From positions 62,001 through 126,000 of the forward strand of contig JAJZNC010000046.1 in NCBI GenBank assembly GCA_021848045.1: a stretch of DNA of 64,000 nt, written 5' to 3'. Shown one piece after another: positions 23,947 to 31,558 of the stretch. Made by a program: the position numbers and the translations under genes. The notes under the pieces were generated by a model. That model did no database searches and was not told the DNA's origin. It worked only from the letters and a program-made list of their open reading frames with translations. Source of the stretch: an archaeon (GTDB lineage: Archaea; Thermoproteota; Nitrososphaeria; Nitrososphaerales; Gagatemarchaeaceae). The stretch's first letter is position 1. Each line of letters opens with the position of its first letter.

Positions 23947-25559
23947 TCCGGAGGCAGCTGCGAGTGGGAGAGCCGGAGGTCGACCCCCCTTGACCTGTGG
24001 TACCAATAGGACGCCGCGTAGATCCCGACGGGAACCAGGACGACCGCCGCCACCACGGCCTGCGCCGACTGCTGGAATGGCCCGACCGCGGGGTTGGTGA
24101 CGCTGTTGTATCCAAGGTACGCGAAGAGGGCCGCCCCTACGAGCCCGAGAACCGTTATCGGCGGGACGCCCCTCCGCCTCCTCCCGGTGGAGGCTTCGTA
24201 GACGTCGCGCCGGACGAAGGGCAGCACCATGGCGCTCAGGGCGGCCAGGAACCAGACTACGCTGTAGAAGAATATAGCGTTCACCTGCGCTGAAATGAAC
24301 GAAGTGAAGTAAAGGAGGTACATCGGCACGACCGCCAGAGCCGCCGCGAGGACTATCGCGTTTACCGGTGTGTGGAACCTGTCGCTAACCTTCGAGAGCC
24401 ACTGCGGCATCACCCTGTCGAACGACCAGGCGAGGAAGAGCCTGCTGATGAACACGAGGCTGAGCCACGACCACCCGATGTTGCCCACGAAGAGCCCTAC
24501 GACGACGAGCCAGAGGACGACCCTGCTGGGGTCCAGCACCGTGGCGAAGGCTGTCGGGACGGTGGAGAGGGGCCCGGAGGCGCCTCCGTTCTGGACCGCC
24601 CACGCCTCGACGAACTGGAGCCCCACTACGTGGTCCAGCATGTACGTCAGCCCGAACCAGATGGCGATGGAGGCCGCCTCTGCCAGCACCAGTCCGTAGA
24701 GGAGCGACCTCCTCGGCCTGCGTATCTCCCCGCCGACGAACTGCATGACCGGGTAGGGCCCGATGCTCACGAAGAGGAGGGGCACCACCGCCCCGAGGCT
24801 GGCCAGGCTCTCCGTCGGGGAGTACCCCAAGGCCGAGGCGTCGGAGAAGACCTTCGGGACCCCTCCCGCGAAGTACGACCCGTACGCGCTCACGAAGCTG
24901 GCGTGGCTGCTGGTGAGGAAGATGCCCATGACGACCAGCATCGCGAAGACCCCGTACCCGAAGAACGAGTACACTACGAGCCTGAACGCCCTCCCTCCCA
25001 CCACCACCAGGGCCGCCCCTATTGCCAGGATCGCAACGCCGGCCGCCATGAGCGACGCTGGCGAGCCCGAGACCCCGGGGGTGATCGAGCTGCCGATCGC
25101 CTGGACGCCCTTGTCGCCCAGCACCTGCCCTGCGAACGAGAGCTGGGTCCCGACCTCGGAGAACGCCCAGTACGACCCAGACCCGGCGGAGATGAGGATG
25201 GCCACGAAGAAGAGGAAGCTCGACACGAAGCCCAACGGAGTCGAGAGGACCCTGGAGATGAAGACGTAGTCGCCCCCCGAGCGGGGCATCACGCTGGTGA
25301 GCTGCCAGTAGAGGAGGACGACCACCACGGCTATGACCGCCCAGACCGCAAGGCTCGCGTAGTAGTTCACGTTCTGGTAGTAGTCCGGGGTGACCCAGAA
25401 GATCCCCGCCCAGCTAGTGAGCCAAGGGAAGAAGATGATGCTCCATGTGAAGACGTCGACGGCCGAGAACTGCCTCACGAGGCCTGTCGCCTGTCTCACG
25501 AAGTACGTCCCCGCGGTCGCGGCCCCGCCGCGACCCTCCTCTCCCTCTTGTGCGGTCAC
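23943..25559 (-). CDS. APC-superfamily amino acid/polyamine permease
   Basis: The 538-residue protein has about 12 membrane helices and APC features: FSAVDVFTWSIIFF near the N terminus, PRSGGDYVFISRVLSTPLGFVSSF (the conserved SGG-Y segment after helix 2), and a charged loop GGEIRRPRRSLLYGLVLAEA. Import of an amino acid or amine is likely. Start is GTG, preceded by a TATA-like ATCTAATAG ~40 nt upstream. It is cotranscribed with an amidohydrolase. Confidence 0.9.
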   Translation of the reverse strand: MTAQEGEEGRGGAATAGTYFVRQATGLVRQFSAVDVFTWSIIFFPWLTSWAGIFWVTPDYYQNVNYYASLAVWAVIAVVVVLLYWQLTSVMPRSGGDYVFISRVLSTPLGFVSSFLFFVAILISAGSGSYWAFSEVGTQLSFAGQVLGDKGVQAIGSSITPGVSGSPASLMAAGVAILAIGAALVVVGGRAFRLVVYSFFGYGVFAMLVVMGIFLTSSHASFVSAYGSYFAGGVPKVFSDASALGYSPTESLASLGAVVPLLFVSIGPYPVMQFVGGEIRRPRRSLLYGLVLAEAASIAIWFGLTYMLDHVVGLQFVEAWAVQNGGASGPLSTVPTAFATVLDPSRVVLWLVVVGLFVGNIGWSWLSLVFISRLFLAWSFDRVMPQWLSKVSDRFHTPVNAIVLAAALAVVPMYLLYFTSFISAQVNAIFFYSVVWFLAALSAMVLPFVRRDVYEASTGRRRRGVPPITVLGLVGAALFAYLGYNSVTNPAVGPFQQSAQAVVAAVVLVPVGIYAASYWYHRSRGVDLRLSHSQLPPE

Positions 25560-25661
25560 TCAGGCTTGCCTGACACCGCGTCCGCCTGCTCACTATTAGA
25601 TTGTTGCTCGCCTGACACAAGGGAAACCTTTTTTCGCCGAGGGCTGGCCGCTGCCAGGGCA

Positions 25662-26009
25662 ATGAAGAACCCGCTCTCGAGGGAGAGGACGAAGAGGGTC
25701 ACGCCTGCGTCAGGGCTGGAGAGCGTCCCGGCGGGAGCCCAGATGATCCCGATGACCGTCAAGGCAGGCTACGAGCCCAACCCTGTCCACATCTATCACC
25801 CGACCCCGTACAGCGCGATCACCGTCCTCAGAGACAAGAAGCAGCCCCACGACCTGCTGGTTTGTGGATGGTACGTCGACACCTACAGGGAGCGAGGGGA
25901 GGTGAAGGGCCTGATCTACAAGACGGTCTCCTCCGAAGAGGACCGGCAGCACGTGGTCGCCGAGCTCAAGAAGCTCGACAAGGACGCCAACGCAAGATTC
26001 GGCCTGTGA
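25662..26009 (+). CDS. Small soluble protein, unknown function
   Basis: The 115-residue protein begins at ATG 25662; the longer track ORF upstream is a shadow of the permease. It contains IPMTVKAGYEPNPVHIYHPTPYSAITVLRDKKQPHDLLVCGWYVDTYRERGEVKGLIYKTVSSEED, which has the amino-acid balance of a folded protein, but no family is recognised. It stands alone, divergent from the permease. Confidence 0.6.
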   Translation: MKNPLSRERTKRVTPASGLESVPAGAQMIPMTVKAGYEPNPVHIYHPTPYSAITVLRDKKQPHDLLVCGWYVDTYRERGEVKGLIYKTVSSEEDRQHVVAELKKLDKDANARFGL

Positions 26010-26026
26010 CCGCCCAGCCGGGGGCG

Positions 26027-26560
26027 CTACGCGCAGGTCGTCCATACGGCGTTGTCGGTCAGCTCGAGCACGATGCTCACCGTGTCGTTCTGCCCTCCGG
26101 TGTTCGTCACAGTGATCGAGTAGCCGCTGTTGGGGGCAAGGACGATCCCCGAGGGAGTGGCCAACGTCGTCCCGTTCTCCGCGTATGCCACGGCCCCTCC
26201 GGAGGGCAGGCTCCCTACCTGCGTCCCGGAGACCGTGACCTGGGACGGGTATTCCGCGCTCACGGTCGCGCTCAGGGTCATCCCGTTGGGGTCGTCGACG
26301 GCGATCAAGTAGCTGCCCGAGCTTCCCGACGTGAGGCACCCCGTGTAGCTCTCGTAGGCGCTGGTCCAAGCCCGAGACGTGTGGACGGAGAACTCGCAGC
26401 CGACCATCGATGTGCTGGTGCTGGTCGCGGTGCTCGGCGGGTCGGAGGCGGCGGGCTGCTCGTTCAGCACCGTCCCCAGCCCCGCGACCATCAGCACCAT
26501 CACTGCGACGGTCGTGACGGCAGCCGCCTTCCCCACCGCGCGCCTCTTCGAGCCGGTCAC
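26027..26560 (-). CDS. Secreted or membrane-anchored protein, unknown function
   Basis: The 177-residue protein has one N-terminal hydrophobic segment after a basic start (KRRAVGKAAAVTTVAVMVLMVAGLGTVL), a Ser/Thr-rich linker (PPSTATSTSTS) and a beta-rich extracellular domain with three cysteines. This build recurs in the window (40518, 42304, 52985). GTG start; CACATAAGACG (26582-26591) is a TATA-like element 27 nt upstream, so the mRNA is probably leaderless. Confidence 0.65.
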   Translation of the reverse strand: MTGSKRRAVGKAAAVTTVAVMVLMVAGLGTVLNEQPAASDPPSTATSTSTSMVGCEFSVHTSRAWTSAYESYTGCLTSGSSGSYLIAVDDPNGMTLSATVSAEYPSQVTVSGTQVGSLPSGGAVAYAENGTTLATPSGIVLAPNSGYSITVTNTGGQNDTVSIVLELTDNAVWTTCA

Positions 26561-26732
26561 CGCTGCCCGGCCGATGGCGACGTCTTATGTGCCTTGCGAG
26601 CCGCCGAGGCGGGCGTCGGACCCCGCCCTGAAGGTCGGGGCGGCCCGCCTCGATAGGCCTCCGGCGGTCGAAACCAGTGCTTCGCTCCAAAGGCATAAAT
26701 GGGGGCTACATCGCGTCGACTTTCGAACCGAC

Positions 26733-27068
26733 ATGGAGACCAAGACACTCCTGAACGTGAAATCCTCGGAGTTCGAGAAGGAGGTCCTGAGGGCCTCGAC
26801 CCCCGCGGTGGTCGACTTCTATGCGGATTGGTGCGGGCCTTGCAGGATGGTTTCCCCCATCATAGAGCAGCTCTCGAAGGAGTACGAGGGGAGGGCGAAG
26901 TTCGCGAAGGTCAACACCGACGAGAACCCCGACATCGCCATGAAGTACGGCATCATGAGCATCCCGACGATAATCGTCTTCAAGAACGGTCAGGTCGCCT
27001 CAACCGTCATAGGTGCGGGGCCGGCCAGCATGTACAAGCAGAAGATAGACGCTGCCCTAAAGGCCTAG
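26733..27068 (+). CDS. Thioredoxin
   Basis: The 111-residue protein has the thioredoxin fold with the active site WCGPC (residues 33-37), VDFYADWCGPCRMVSP, KVNTDENPDIAMKYGIMSIPTIIVFKNG and the cis-proline at SIPT. It is a cytosolic dithiol reductant, with no signal peptide. The ATG at 26733 is 35 nt after a TATA-like GGCATAAATGG; the longer track ORF begins upstream of that promoter. Its stop is 2 nt from the convergent HMG-CoA synthase gene. Confidence 0.96.
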   Translation: METKTLLNVKSSEFEKEVLRASTPAVVDFYADWCGPCRMVSPIIEQLSKEYEGRAKFAKVNTDENPDIAMKYGIMSIPTIIVFKNGQVASTVIGAGPASMYKQKIDAALKA

Positions 27069-27070
27069 GC

Positions 27071-28438
27071 TCAGCCGGCCAGGGTGTAGACCCTGTCCCC
27101 TTCAGACTTGGTGCCATGCTGACCGATGCTGTTCAGGACGAACCTCTTCGACGCTCCCGACCTCCATTCCCCGGGCTGGATCCTCCCCTCGTGGATGCTC
27201 TCGTACTCCTCTATCGAGAGCTTCTTCCTCGAGTTGAGCATGGGCATCATGTCGAGCCTCTTCGCGACCTCCCGAAAGCCCTCCGGGACCAGGTTCGCCT
27301 GGATGACCGCATGGCTACCGCTGCCGTATCCGCACAGGACGACCCTCTTCCCCGCGAGGTCAGCCTTGTCGTTCTCGAACATGCTGTCAAGGCCGACGAA
27401 GACCGAGACCGAATAGGAGTTCCCCACCAGCTCTGGACCTACCACCGAGCTCCCCACGCGCGTCGCAAAGTCGTCTATGAAGTCCTTCGAGTTCATGAAC
27501 TTGCGCCTAAAGTCCCCGTAGCCCTCGCTCATGTAGTACGCCATGTCGTCCATGCCCTCCCTCGACGGCTCCGGTCCTATCGCCGAGACGACCTCCTTCC
27601 AGCGAGGGAGCGTCCTCCACTCGTGCATCAGGAGGGATGCGTAGGCTGAGATGACCATCTTCTTGTGCGGGTTGTGGTAGACCGCCCGATCTATGCTGTC
27701 TATCGTGGCGTCGCCTGAGGCGTGGGCCCCTGTCCGGGCTGCCGCTGCCTGGAAGTTGAGCCAGGCGAGCTTCATCTCGGTGAGGTACGACGCGTAGGAC
27801 CTCGCCCCGTCCACCAGGGCCACAGTCCTCCCGCCTGGCTTCTTGAAGTCCCCCTTCTCGTTCCTGAGCGCCGCCCCGAACGCGCCCGGGATTATCTCGA
27901 GGAGCCTCGGGTCGCGCCCCACGAGGATCGCCGCGGCGGCCGCCCCCTGGGTTGGCTCCTCCTTGCTCTTGAGGTCGTACTTCGCCACGTCTGTAGAGAC
28001 GATCAGGGCGTACTTCGCCGAGTTCCAGCCCGCTGCGAACCACGCGCTCGTGTCGAGGTACCTCTCCATCCCGCTGACGCAGGCGAACTTCTGCTCGTAC
28101 CCTAGCACGTGCGAGAGGCTCCCGTTCCCGTAGACCTGCTCCAGCATCCCGACCACGTCGGAGACGAGCGCCCGGGAGCCGTCCAGACCGCTCTCGGTGG
28201 GGGTGTCGATGCGGAATATCTCCGAAGGCGAGATCCTGTGCGCCTCCATAAGCCTGTAGGCCGCCGTGGCGGCCATGCTCGACTGGTCCTCGTCGGGCGG
28301 GGGGATGGAGAACGTCTTGACCCCGACCCCCTCGGTGAAGTGCTTCGGCTGGCTCCCCCTGGCCAGCGCGAGCTCCCCGTTGTCAACGTAATAGTCCGGG
28401 GAATACACGTACATCGCGTCGATTCCGACCTTCGTCAT
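27071..28438 (-). CDS. 3-hydroxy-3-methylglutaryl-CoA synthase
   Basis: The enzyme condenses acetyl-CoA with acetoacetyl-CoA for mevalonate and isoprenoid lipid synthesis. In the 455-residue protein (start ATG 28438) the nucleophilic cysteine is C120 in KFACVSGMERYL, the acid/base histidine is in YHNPHKKM, and NSYSVSVFVGLDS is the glycine/serine loop. A TATA element, AATAAATAGCC (28466-28477), places the transcript start within ~6 nt of this ATG, so I prefer it to TTG 28456. The usual archaeal neighbours (thiolase, DUF35) are absent. Confidence 0.93.
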   Translation of the reverse strand: MTKVGIDAMYVYSPDYYVDNGELALARGSQPKHFTEGVGVKTFSIPPPDEDQSSMAATAAYRLMEAHRISPSEIFRIDTPTESGLDGSRALVSDVVGMLEQVYGNGSLSHVLGYEQKFACVSGMERYLDTSAWFAAGWNSAKYALIVSTDVAKYDLKSKEEPTQGAAAAAILVGRDPRLLEIIPGAFGAALRNEKGDFKKPGGRTVALVDGARSYASYLTEMKLAWLNFQAAAARTGAHASGDATIDSIDRAVYHNPHKKMVISAYASLLMHEWRTLPRWKEVVSAIGPEPSREGMDDMAYYMSEGYGDFRRKFMNSKDFIDDFATRVGSSVVGPELVGNSYSVSVFVGLDSMFENDKADLAGKRVVLCGYGSGSHAVIQANLVPEGFREVAKRLDMMPMLNSRKKLSIEEYESIHEGRIQPGEWRSGASKRFVLNSIGQHGTKSEGDRVYTLAG

Positions 28439-28465
28439 GTCGTCGTCCCGCGCCAAGCCACCGGC

Positions 28466-28477
28466 TATTTATTGTGT
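28466..28477 (-). promoter_or_regulatory. TATA box of the HMG-CoA synthase gene
   Basis: The minus strand reads AATAAATAGCC centred ~33 nt upstream of ATG 28438, giving a predicted transcript start near 28444. It argues against the longer TTG start. Confidence 0.5.
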
Positions 28478-28557
28478 CACTTGCCAGACGCGGGTTTGCC
28501 GATTGCCGAACTGGCGGCAAGGTTAATCTAGTCTGCGCCAATGCTTCCCCCTCTGGA

Positions 28558-29529
28558 TTGAGGATATACTCCTTCATCCCCAGTGCGACGGAGATCGTCT
28601 ACGCGCTCGGGCTGGGGGACCAGCTGTGCGGCGTCACCCACGAGTGCGACTACCAGGACGATGCCAGGCACAAGCCCGTCGCGATCAAGTCGCTCATCGA
28701 CCCGGCTGGCCTGGGGCAGGCTGAGATAGACGCGATGGTCGCGGAGAGCATGACCCACGGCCACGGGCTCTACTCGATCGACGAGGCGCTGCTCCGGGAG
28801 CACCCGCCCGACGTGGTCATCACGCAGGAGCTCTGCGACGTCTGCTCCGTCTCACTGCGCGACGTCCTCTCGACCCTCGCCGGGATCTCGAAGACCTGCA
28901 GGGTCGTTTCGCTCAAGCCGCGCGGTCTCTCCGGCGTCCTGGAGGACATATCGACGGTCGGGAGGGCGTGCGGCGCGGAGCCGGAGGCTGAAGAGCTCGT
29001 GGGCTCGCTCTCGCTGAGGATAGACGCTGTGAGACGCAGGGCAGAAGGGCTCCCGCTGAGGACTGTCTTCTGCGTCGAGTGGTTCGACCCGGTCTTCGCA
29101 TCAGGTCACTGGGTTCCCGAGATGGTCCGAGTCGCAGGCGGGCACGACGCGCTCGGGCTGCCTGGGCAGGACTCCAGGAGGGTGCCGTGGGAGCGCGTGC
29201 TCGAGTTCGACCCAGACCTGATCGTCCTGATGCCATGCGGGTTCGGCGTCGAGCGGGCGGTCGCGGACCTCCCGCTCCTGGCAGGGAACCGAGGATGGCT
29301 GTCGCTCCGGGCCGTGAATAGCGGAGAGGTTTACGCCGCCAACGGGTCTGCCTACTTCTCCAGACCCGGCCCCCGCCTCGTCGACGGCCTCGAGCTCCTG
29401 GCCAAGATGATACACCCTGAGACTTTCGGGCGCGAGATGCCCGCTGGGATGGCCTCAAGAGTGGGCCATGGCGTGCTCTCGAGCAGCAGCAACACAAATA
29501 TCGAAGGCCGGCGCTCTCCGGCACGATGA
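28558..29529 (+). CDS. Cobalamin/corrinoid-binding protein of the BtuF type
   Basis: The frame is open from 28474, but a TATA-like GGTTAATCTA (28521-28530) indicates a start near TTG 28558 (LRIYSFIPSATEIVYALGLGDQL). It shows the periplasmic-binding pattern of BtuF-like proteins: GVTHECDYQDDARHKPV, PPDVVITQELCDVCSVS, PDLIVLMPCGFGVER. There is no signal peptide, so unlike ABC-transporter lipoproteins it would be cytosolic. Corrinoid binding is family-based inference. It overlaps the next gene by 4 nt. Confidence 0.8.
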   Translation: MRIYSFIPSATEIVYALGLGDQLCGVTHECDYQDDARHKPVAIKSLIDPAGLGQAEIDAMVAESMTHGHGLYSIDEALLREHPPDVVITQELCDVCSVSLRDVLSTLAGISKTCRVVSLKPRGLSGVLEDISTVGRACGAEPEAEELVGSLSLRIDAVRRRAEGLPLRTVFCVEWFDPVFASGHWVPEMVRVAGGHDALGLPGQDSRRVPWERVLEFDPDLIVLMPCGFGVERAVADLPLLAGNRGWLSLRAVNSGEVYAANGSAYFSRPGPRLVDGLELLAKMIHPETFGREMPAGMASRVGHGVLSSSSNTNIEGRRSPAR

Positions 29530-29849
29530 AGCTCTTCTTGAAGCACGACCTGCCCAGGCGGCTGAGGAGCGCAGAGGTCTACGTCGAGTTCCTGAACGCG
29601 TCTCTGTACCTCTCCGTAGACGGCGCCAAGGCTAGCATGATGGGGAGCATCGGGGGGCCGCAGAACAAGGCCGTCTCGATCAGCGACCGCGAGTACTCGA
29701 GCTACAGGGCGTCGCACGGCGTCGTGGGGGTCCTCGACGAGGACAGCGACCGGGTCGTCCTGAAGACCGCGGACGGCTATGAGGAGGAGTGGCTCCGTCC
29801 CCGGTGGGTGCTCAACGGTGTGAGGCGCACGAGAGCGCAGGAGCGCTAG
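29526..29849 (+). CDS. Small soluble protein, unknown function
   Basis: The 107-residue protein (KLFLKHDLPRRLRSAEVYVEFLNASLYLSVDG...GYEEEWLRPRWVLNG) is not recognised. Its ATG overlaps the stop of the corrinoid-binding protein by 4 nt, so the two are translated from one mRNA and probably act in one process. Confidence 0.6.
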   Translation: MKLFLKHDLPRRLRSAEVYVEFLNASLYLSVDGAKASMMGSIGGPQNKAVSISDREYSSYRASHGVVGVLDEDSDRVVLKTADGYEEEWLRPRWVLNGVRRTRAQER

Positions 29850-29955
29850 GCCTCTCCGCCACCCGTCCCAGCCCCTGAAGCGGGTTCGAACGAGCTCGTC
29901 TCTGCGACCTTGGGCTGCGGGATCCTGTCTGGTCTGCTCGGGCGAGGGGCTTGTG

Positions 29956-30267
29956 CTATTCCGCGTCTTCCTCTACAGCGGACTCCTCTCCGTCGTCCGC
30001 CGCCTCCTCGATGGCAATCTCCTCTTCGACGACCTTCTCTCCCTTGTCGGTCAGCATCTCCTCCGTTGGGTACCAGTGCTTCTTGCCGTCGAGGGTCGCC
30101 ATCTCGACCTCGGCGAAGCCCGCCAGCGTCCTCCCTGTTAGGACACCGGCGCGCTGCCTGCCCGCGGCGATCGACGCCTTCTTGACCTCGACACCGTCCT
30201 CTCCGAATATGGCCTCCTTCGTCGGGGTGCAGGTGACCTTCAGGCCTGTCGTGGGCTTGACCTCCAT
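29956..30267 (-). CDS. Small acidic-tailed protein, unknown function
   Basis: The 103-residue protein has a compact N-terminal part (KVTCTPTKEAIFGEDGVEVKKASIAAGRQRAGVLTGRTLAGFAEVEMATLDGKKHWYPTEEM) and ends in ~25 residues that are mostly Glu/Asp/Ala. The acidic tail is typical of small archaeal cytosolic proteins. No family is recognised. Confidence 0.6.
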   Translation of the reverse strand: MEVKPTTGLKVTCTPTKEAIFGEDGVEVKKASIAAGRQRAGVLTGRTLAGFAEVEMATLDGKKHWYPTEEMLTDKGEKVVEEEIAIEEAADDGEESAVEEDAE

Positions 30268-30320
30268 AGAACCCGCCTCTCGACGCCCCAGGCGCTGTTT
30301 ATCAACGTTCGTCGGCGCAA

Positions 30321-30653
30321 TCAGAAGAGAGAGTCGAGCTCGGAGATGATCTGCTGCGCTTCTTCGTAGACGGAGTCAGAGCTCAGCGGCTTCTTGCGAC
30401 CGGCCGCCACCGAGGCTCCGAGCATCACCACCCCCGGCACCGCGGTGATGGGGTCAGGGGCGAGGATCAGCGCAACGCCGGCCTTGCGCAGGGTCCCGGA
30501 GACGGAGTTGGGCCTCTTGACCTGCTTGAGTGCGTCGCGCGTCCTCTTGTCCGCCAGCCCGGCAGCGACCTCCTTCTTGTCGGCCGCGATGCGCACCGCG
30601 GACCCGACTCCGGACCTGACCACCCGGGCACGACGATGGCTCTCGCTAACCAC
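30321..30653 (-). CDS. Small protein with a hydrophobic C-terminal segment, unknown function
   Basis: Track ORF start is 30695, but GGTTAAGCC (30673-30682) is a good TATA element whose transcript start would fall at GTG 30653, so I use the shorter 110-residue form. It is basic and helical at first (AADKKEVAAGLADKRTRDALKQVKRP), then hydrophobic (GVALILAPDPITAVPGVVMLGASVAAGRK). A membrane-associated role is possible; no family is recognised. Confidence 0.6.
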   Translation of the reverse strand: MVSESHRRARVVRSGVGSAVRIAADKKEVAAGLADKRTRDALKQVKRPNSVSGTLRKAGVALILAPDPITAVPGVVMLGASVAAGRKKPLSSDSVYEEAQQIISELDSLF

Positions 30654-30713
30654 GCTCTGACCTGGACGCCTGTGGCTTAACCACTGGCTTGTCAAAAGAC
30701 CTTGTCAGGCGGC

Positions 30714-31154
30714 TCAACTAGGCGAGGTCTGAGGCTGCGAAGGCTGCGCAGCCATCCTCCTCGCCCTCGCGGAGACCATCCCGCCGGCCGCCATGAGTAT
30801 CAGTATCAGGACGGCGACGCCCTCATGCGCCATAAGGATCCCCTGCGCCCCACCTCCCAGGATGAGGCCGTACCCCAGGGCGACCTGGGCTAGGGTGAGC
30901 AGCAGCGTTAGCCCGTAGACCAGCCTGGCAGTCCCGAGGCTCGCCGACCTGAAGATGCTCAGGGTCAGATAGGCGACCAGCGCGAGGCCCGCGACCCCGA
31001 TCACCACGTGCGGGACCAGTATGGCGCTCTCCGTAGGGTGCGCCGTCCCGGCCACTGCGAACCCGAGTACAATCTGGATCACAAGACCTACTGCGCCGAC
31101 GGCGCCCAGGAGCGCTGTCCTGTTCAATCTGACCCGTGCCCGAGCCTCGCGCAC
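30714..31154 (-). CDS. Four-helix membrane protein with histidines
   Basis: I use GTG 31154, because a TATA element (minus-strand TAGTTAAGCG, 31174-31184) predicts a transcript start at 31152; the track start 31202 lies upstream of it. The 146-residue protein has four membrane helices, with histidines in helices 2 and 4 (ILVPHVVIGVAGLALVAYL, GILMAHEGVAVLILILMAAGGM), a layout also seen in heme-binding membrane proteins. Heme binding is only a suggestion. It shares an extremely compact divergent promoter with the pterin dehydratase gene. Confidence 0.65.
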   Translation of the reverse strand: MREARARVRLNRTALLGAVGAVGLVIQIVLGFAVAGTAHPTESAILVPHVVIGVAGLALVAYLTLSIFRSASLGTARLVYGLTLLLTLAQVALGYGLILGGGAQGILMAHEGVAVLILILMAAGGMVSARARRMAAQPSQPQTSPS

Positions 31155-31187
31155 GGTATATAGAACTTCTCGGCACCGCTTAACTAC
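31155..31187. promoter_or_regulatory. 33-nt divergent promoter with interleaved TATA boxes
   Basis: Only 33 nt separate the two start codons. The rightward TATA (GGTATATAG, 31155-31163) sits against the leftward start codon, and the leftward TATA (31174-31184) sits against the rightward one. Each box is ~26-29 nt from its own start, so both mRNAs should be leaderless and the two preinitiation complexes would overlap. Confidence 0.6.
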
Positions 31188-31508
31188 TTGGAGCGCCTCC
31201 ACCAGGATGTGGCAAGGCTCTCTGACGAGGCCGCGGAGAGGTCTATCCGGTCCCTCCCTGGTTGGCGGAGGGACGGGTCATACATCGTGAAGGTGTTCGA
31301 CTTCCCGACCTTCCTGGCGGGGGTGGGCTTCGTGAGGGCAGTGGCGAGGGTGGCCGAAGCCCAGGGGCACCACCCAGACATCCACATAGTCTGGACCCGC
31401 GTGACCCTGAGGATAACCACCCATGACGAGGGCGGCCTCACGAGGCGAGACTTCGCCCTCGCTAGGGCGATCGAGAACCGGCTGAAGACCTCGCGCAGTC
31501 CCCGATAA
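31188..31508 (+). CDS. Pterin-4a-carbinolamine dehydratase-like protein
   Basis: The 106-residue protein matches the PCD/DCoH family: an N-terminal LPGWRRDGSYIVKVFDFPTFLAGVGFVRAVARVAEAQGHHPDIHIVWTRVTLRITTHDEGGLTRRDFALARAIE, with the catalytic GHHPD and HDEGGLT motifs. The family dehydrates 4a-hydroxytetrahydropterin; no pterin-dependent hydroxylase is visible here, as is common in prokaryotes. TTG start, leaderless promoter. It precedes the thermosome gene by 50 nt. Confidence 0.92.
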   Translation: MERLHQDVARLSDEAAERSIRSLPGWRRDGSYIVKVFDFPTFLAGVGFVRAVARVAEAQGHHPDIHIVWTRVTLRITTHDEGGLTRRDFALARAIENRLKTSRSPR

Positions 31509-31514
31509 TTCTTA

Positions 31515-31535
31515 TATACAACGCGAAGTTGTATA
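31515..31535. promoter_or_regulatory. Palindrome overlapping the thermosome TATA box
   Basis: Perfect 8-bp arms TATACAAC and GTTGTATA (31515-31522, 31528-31535) flank GCGAA. The left arm is part of the thermosome TATA element (TTCTTATATACAAC) ~45 nt before the ATG. A factor bound here would compete with TBP, which suits a heat-shock-regulated chaperonin. Confidence 0.6.
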
Positions 31536-31558
31536 CCCGACGCGGTGTACTAGAGTAA

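Noticed and set aside
24372-25661. Long upstream part of the plus ORF ending at 26009
   Set aside because: It mirrors the permease gene and is rich in Pro/Glu/Asp/His; only the part from ATG 25662 has a protein-like composition.
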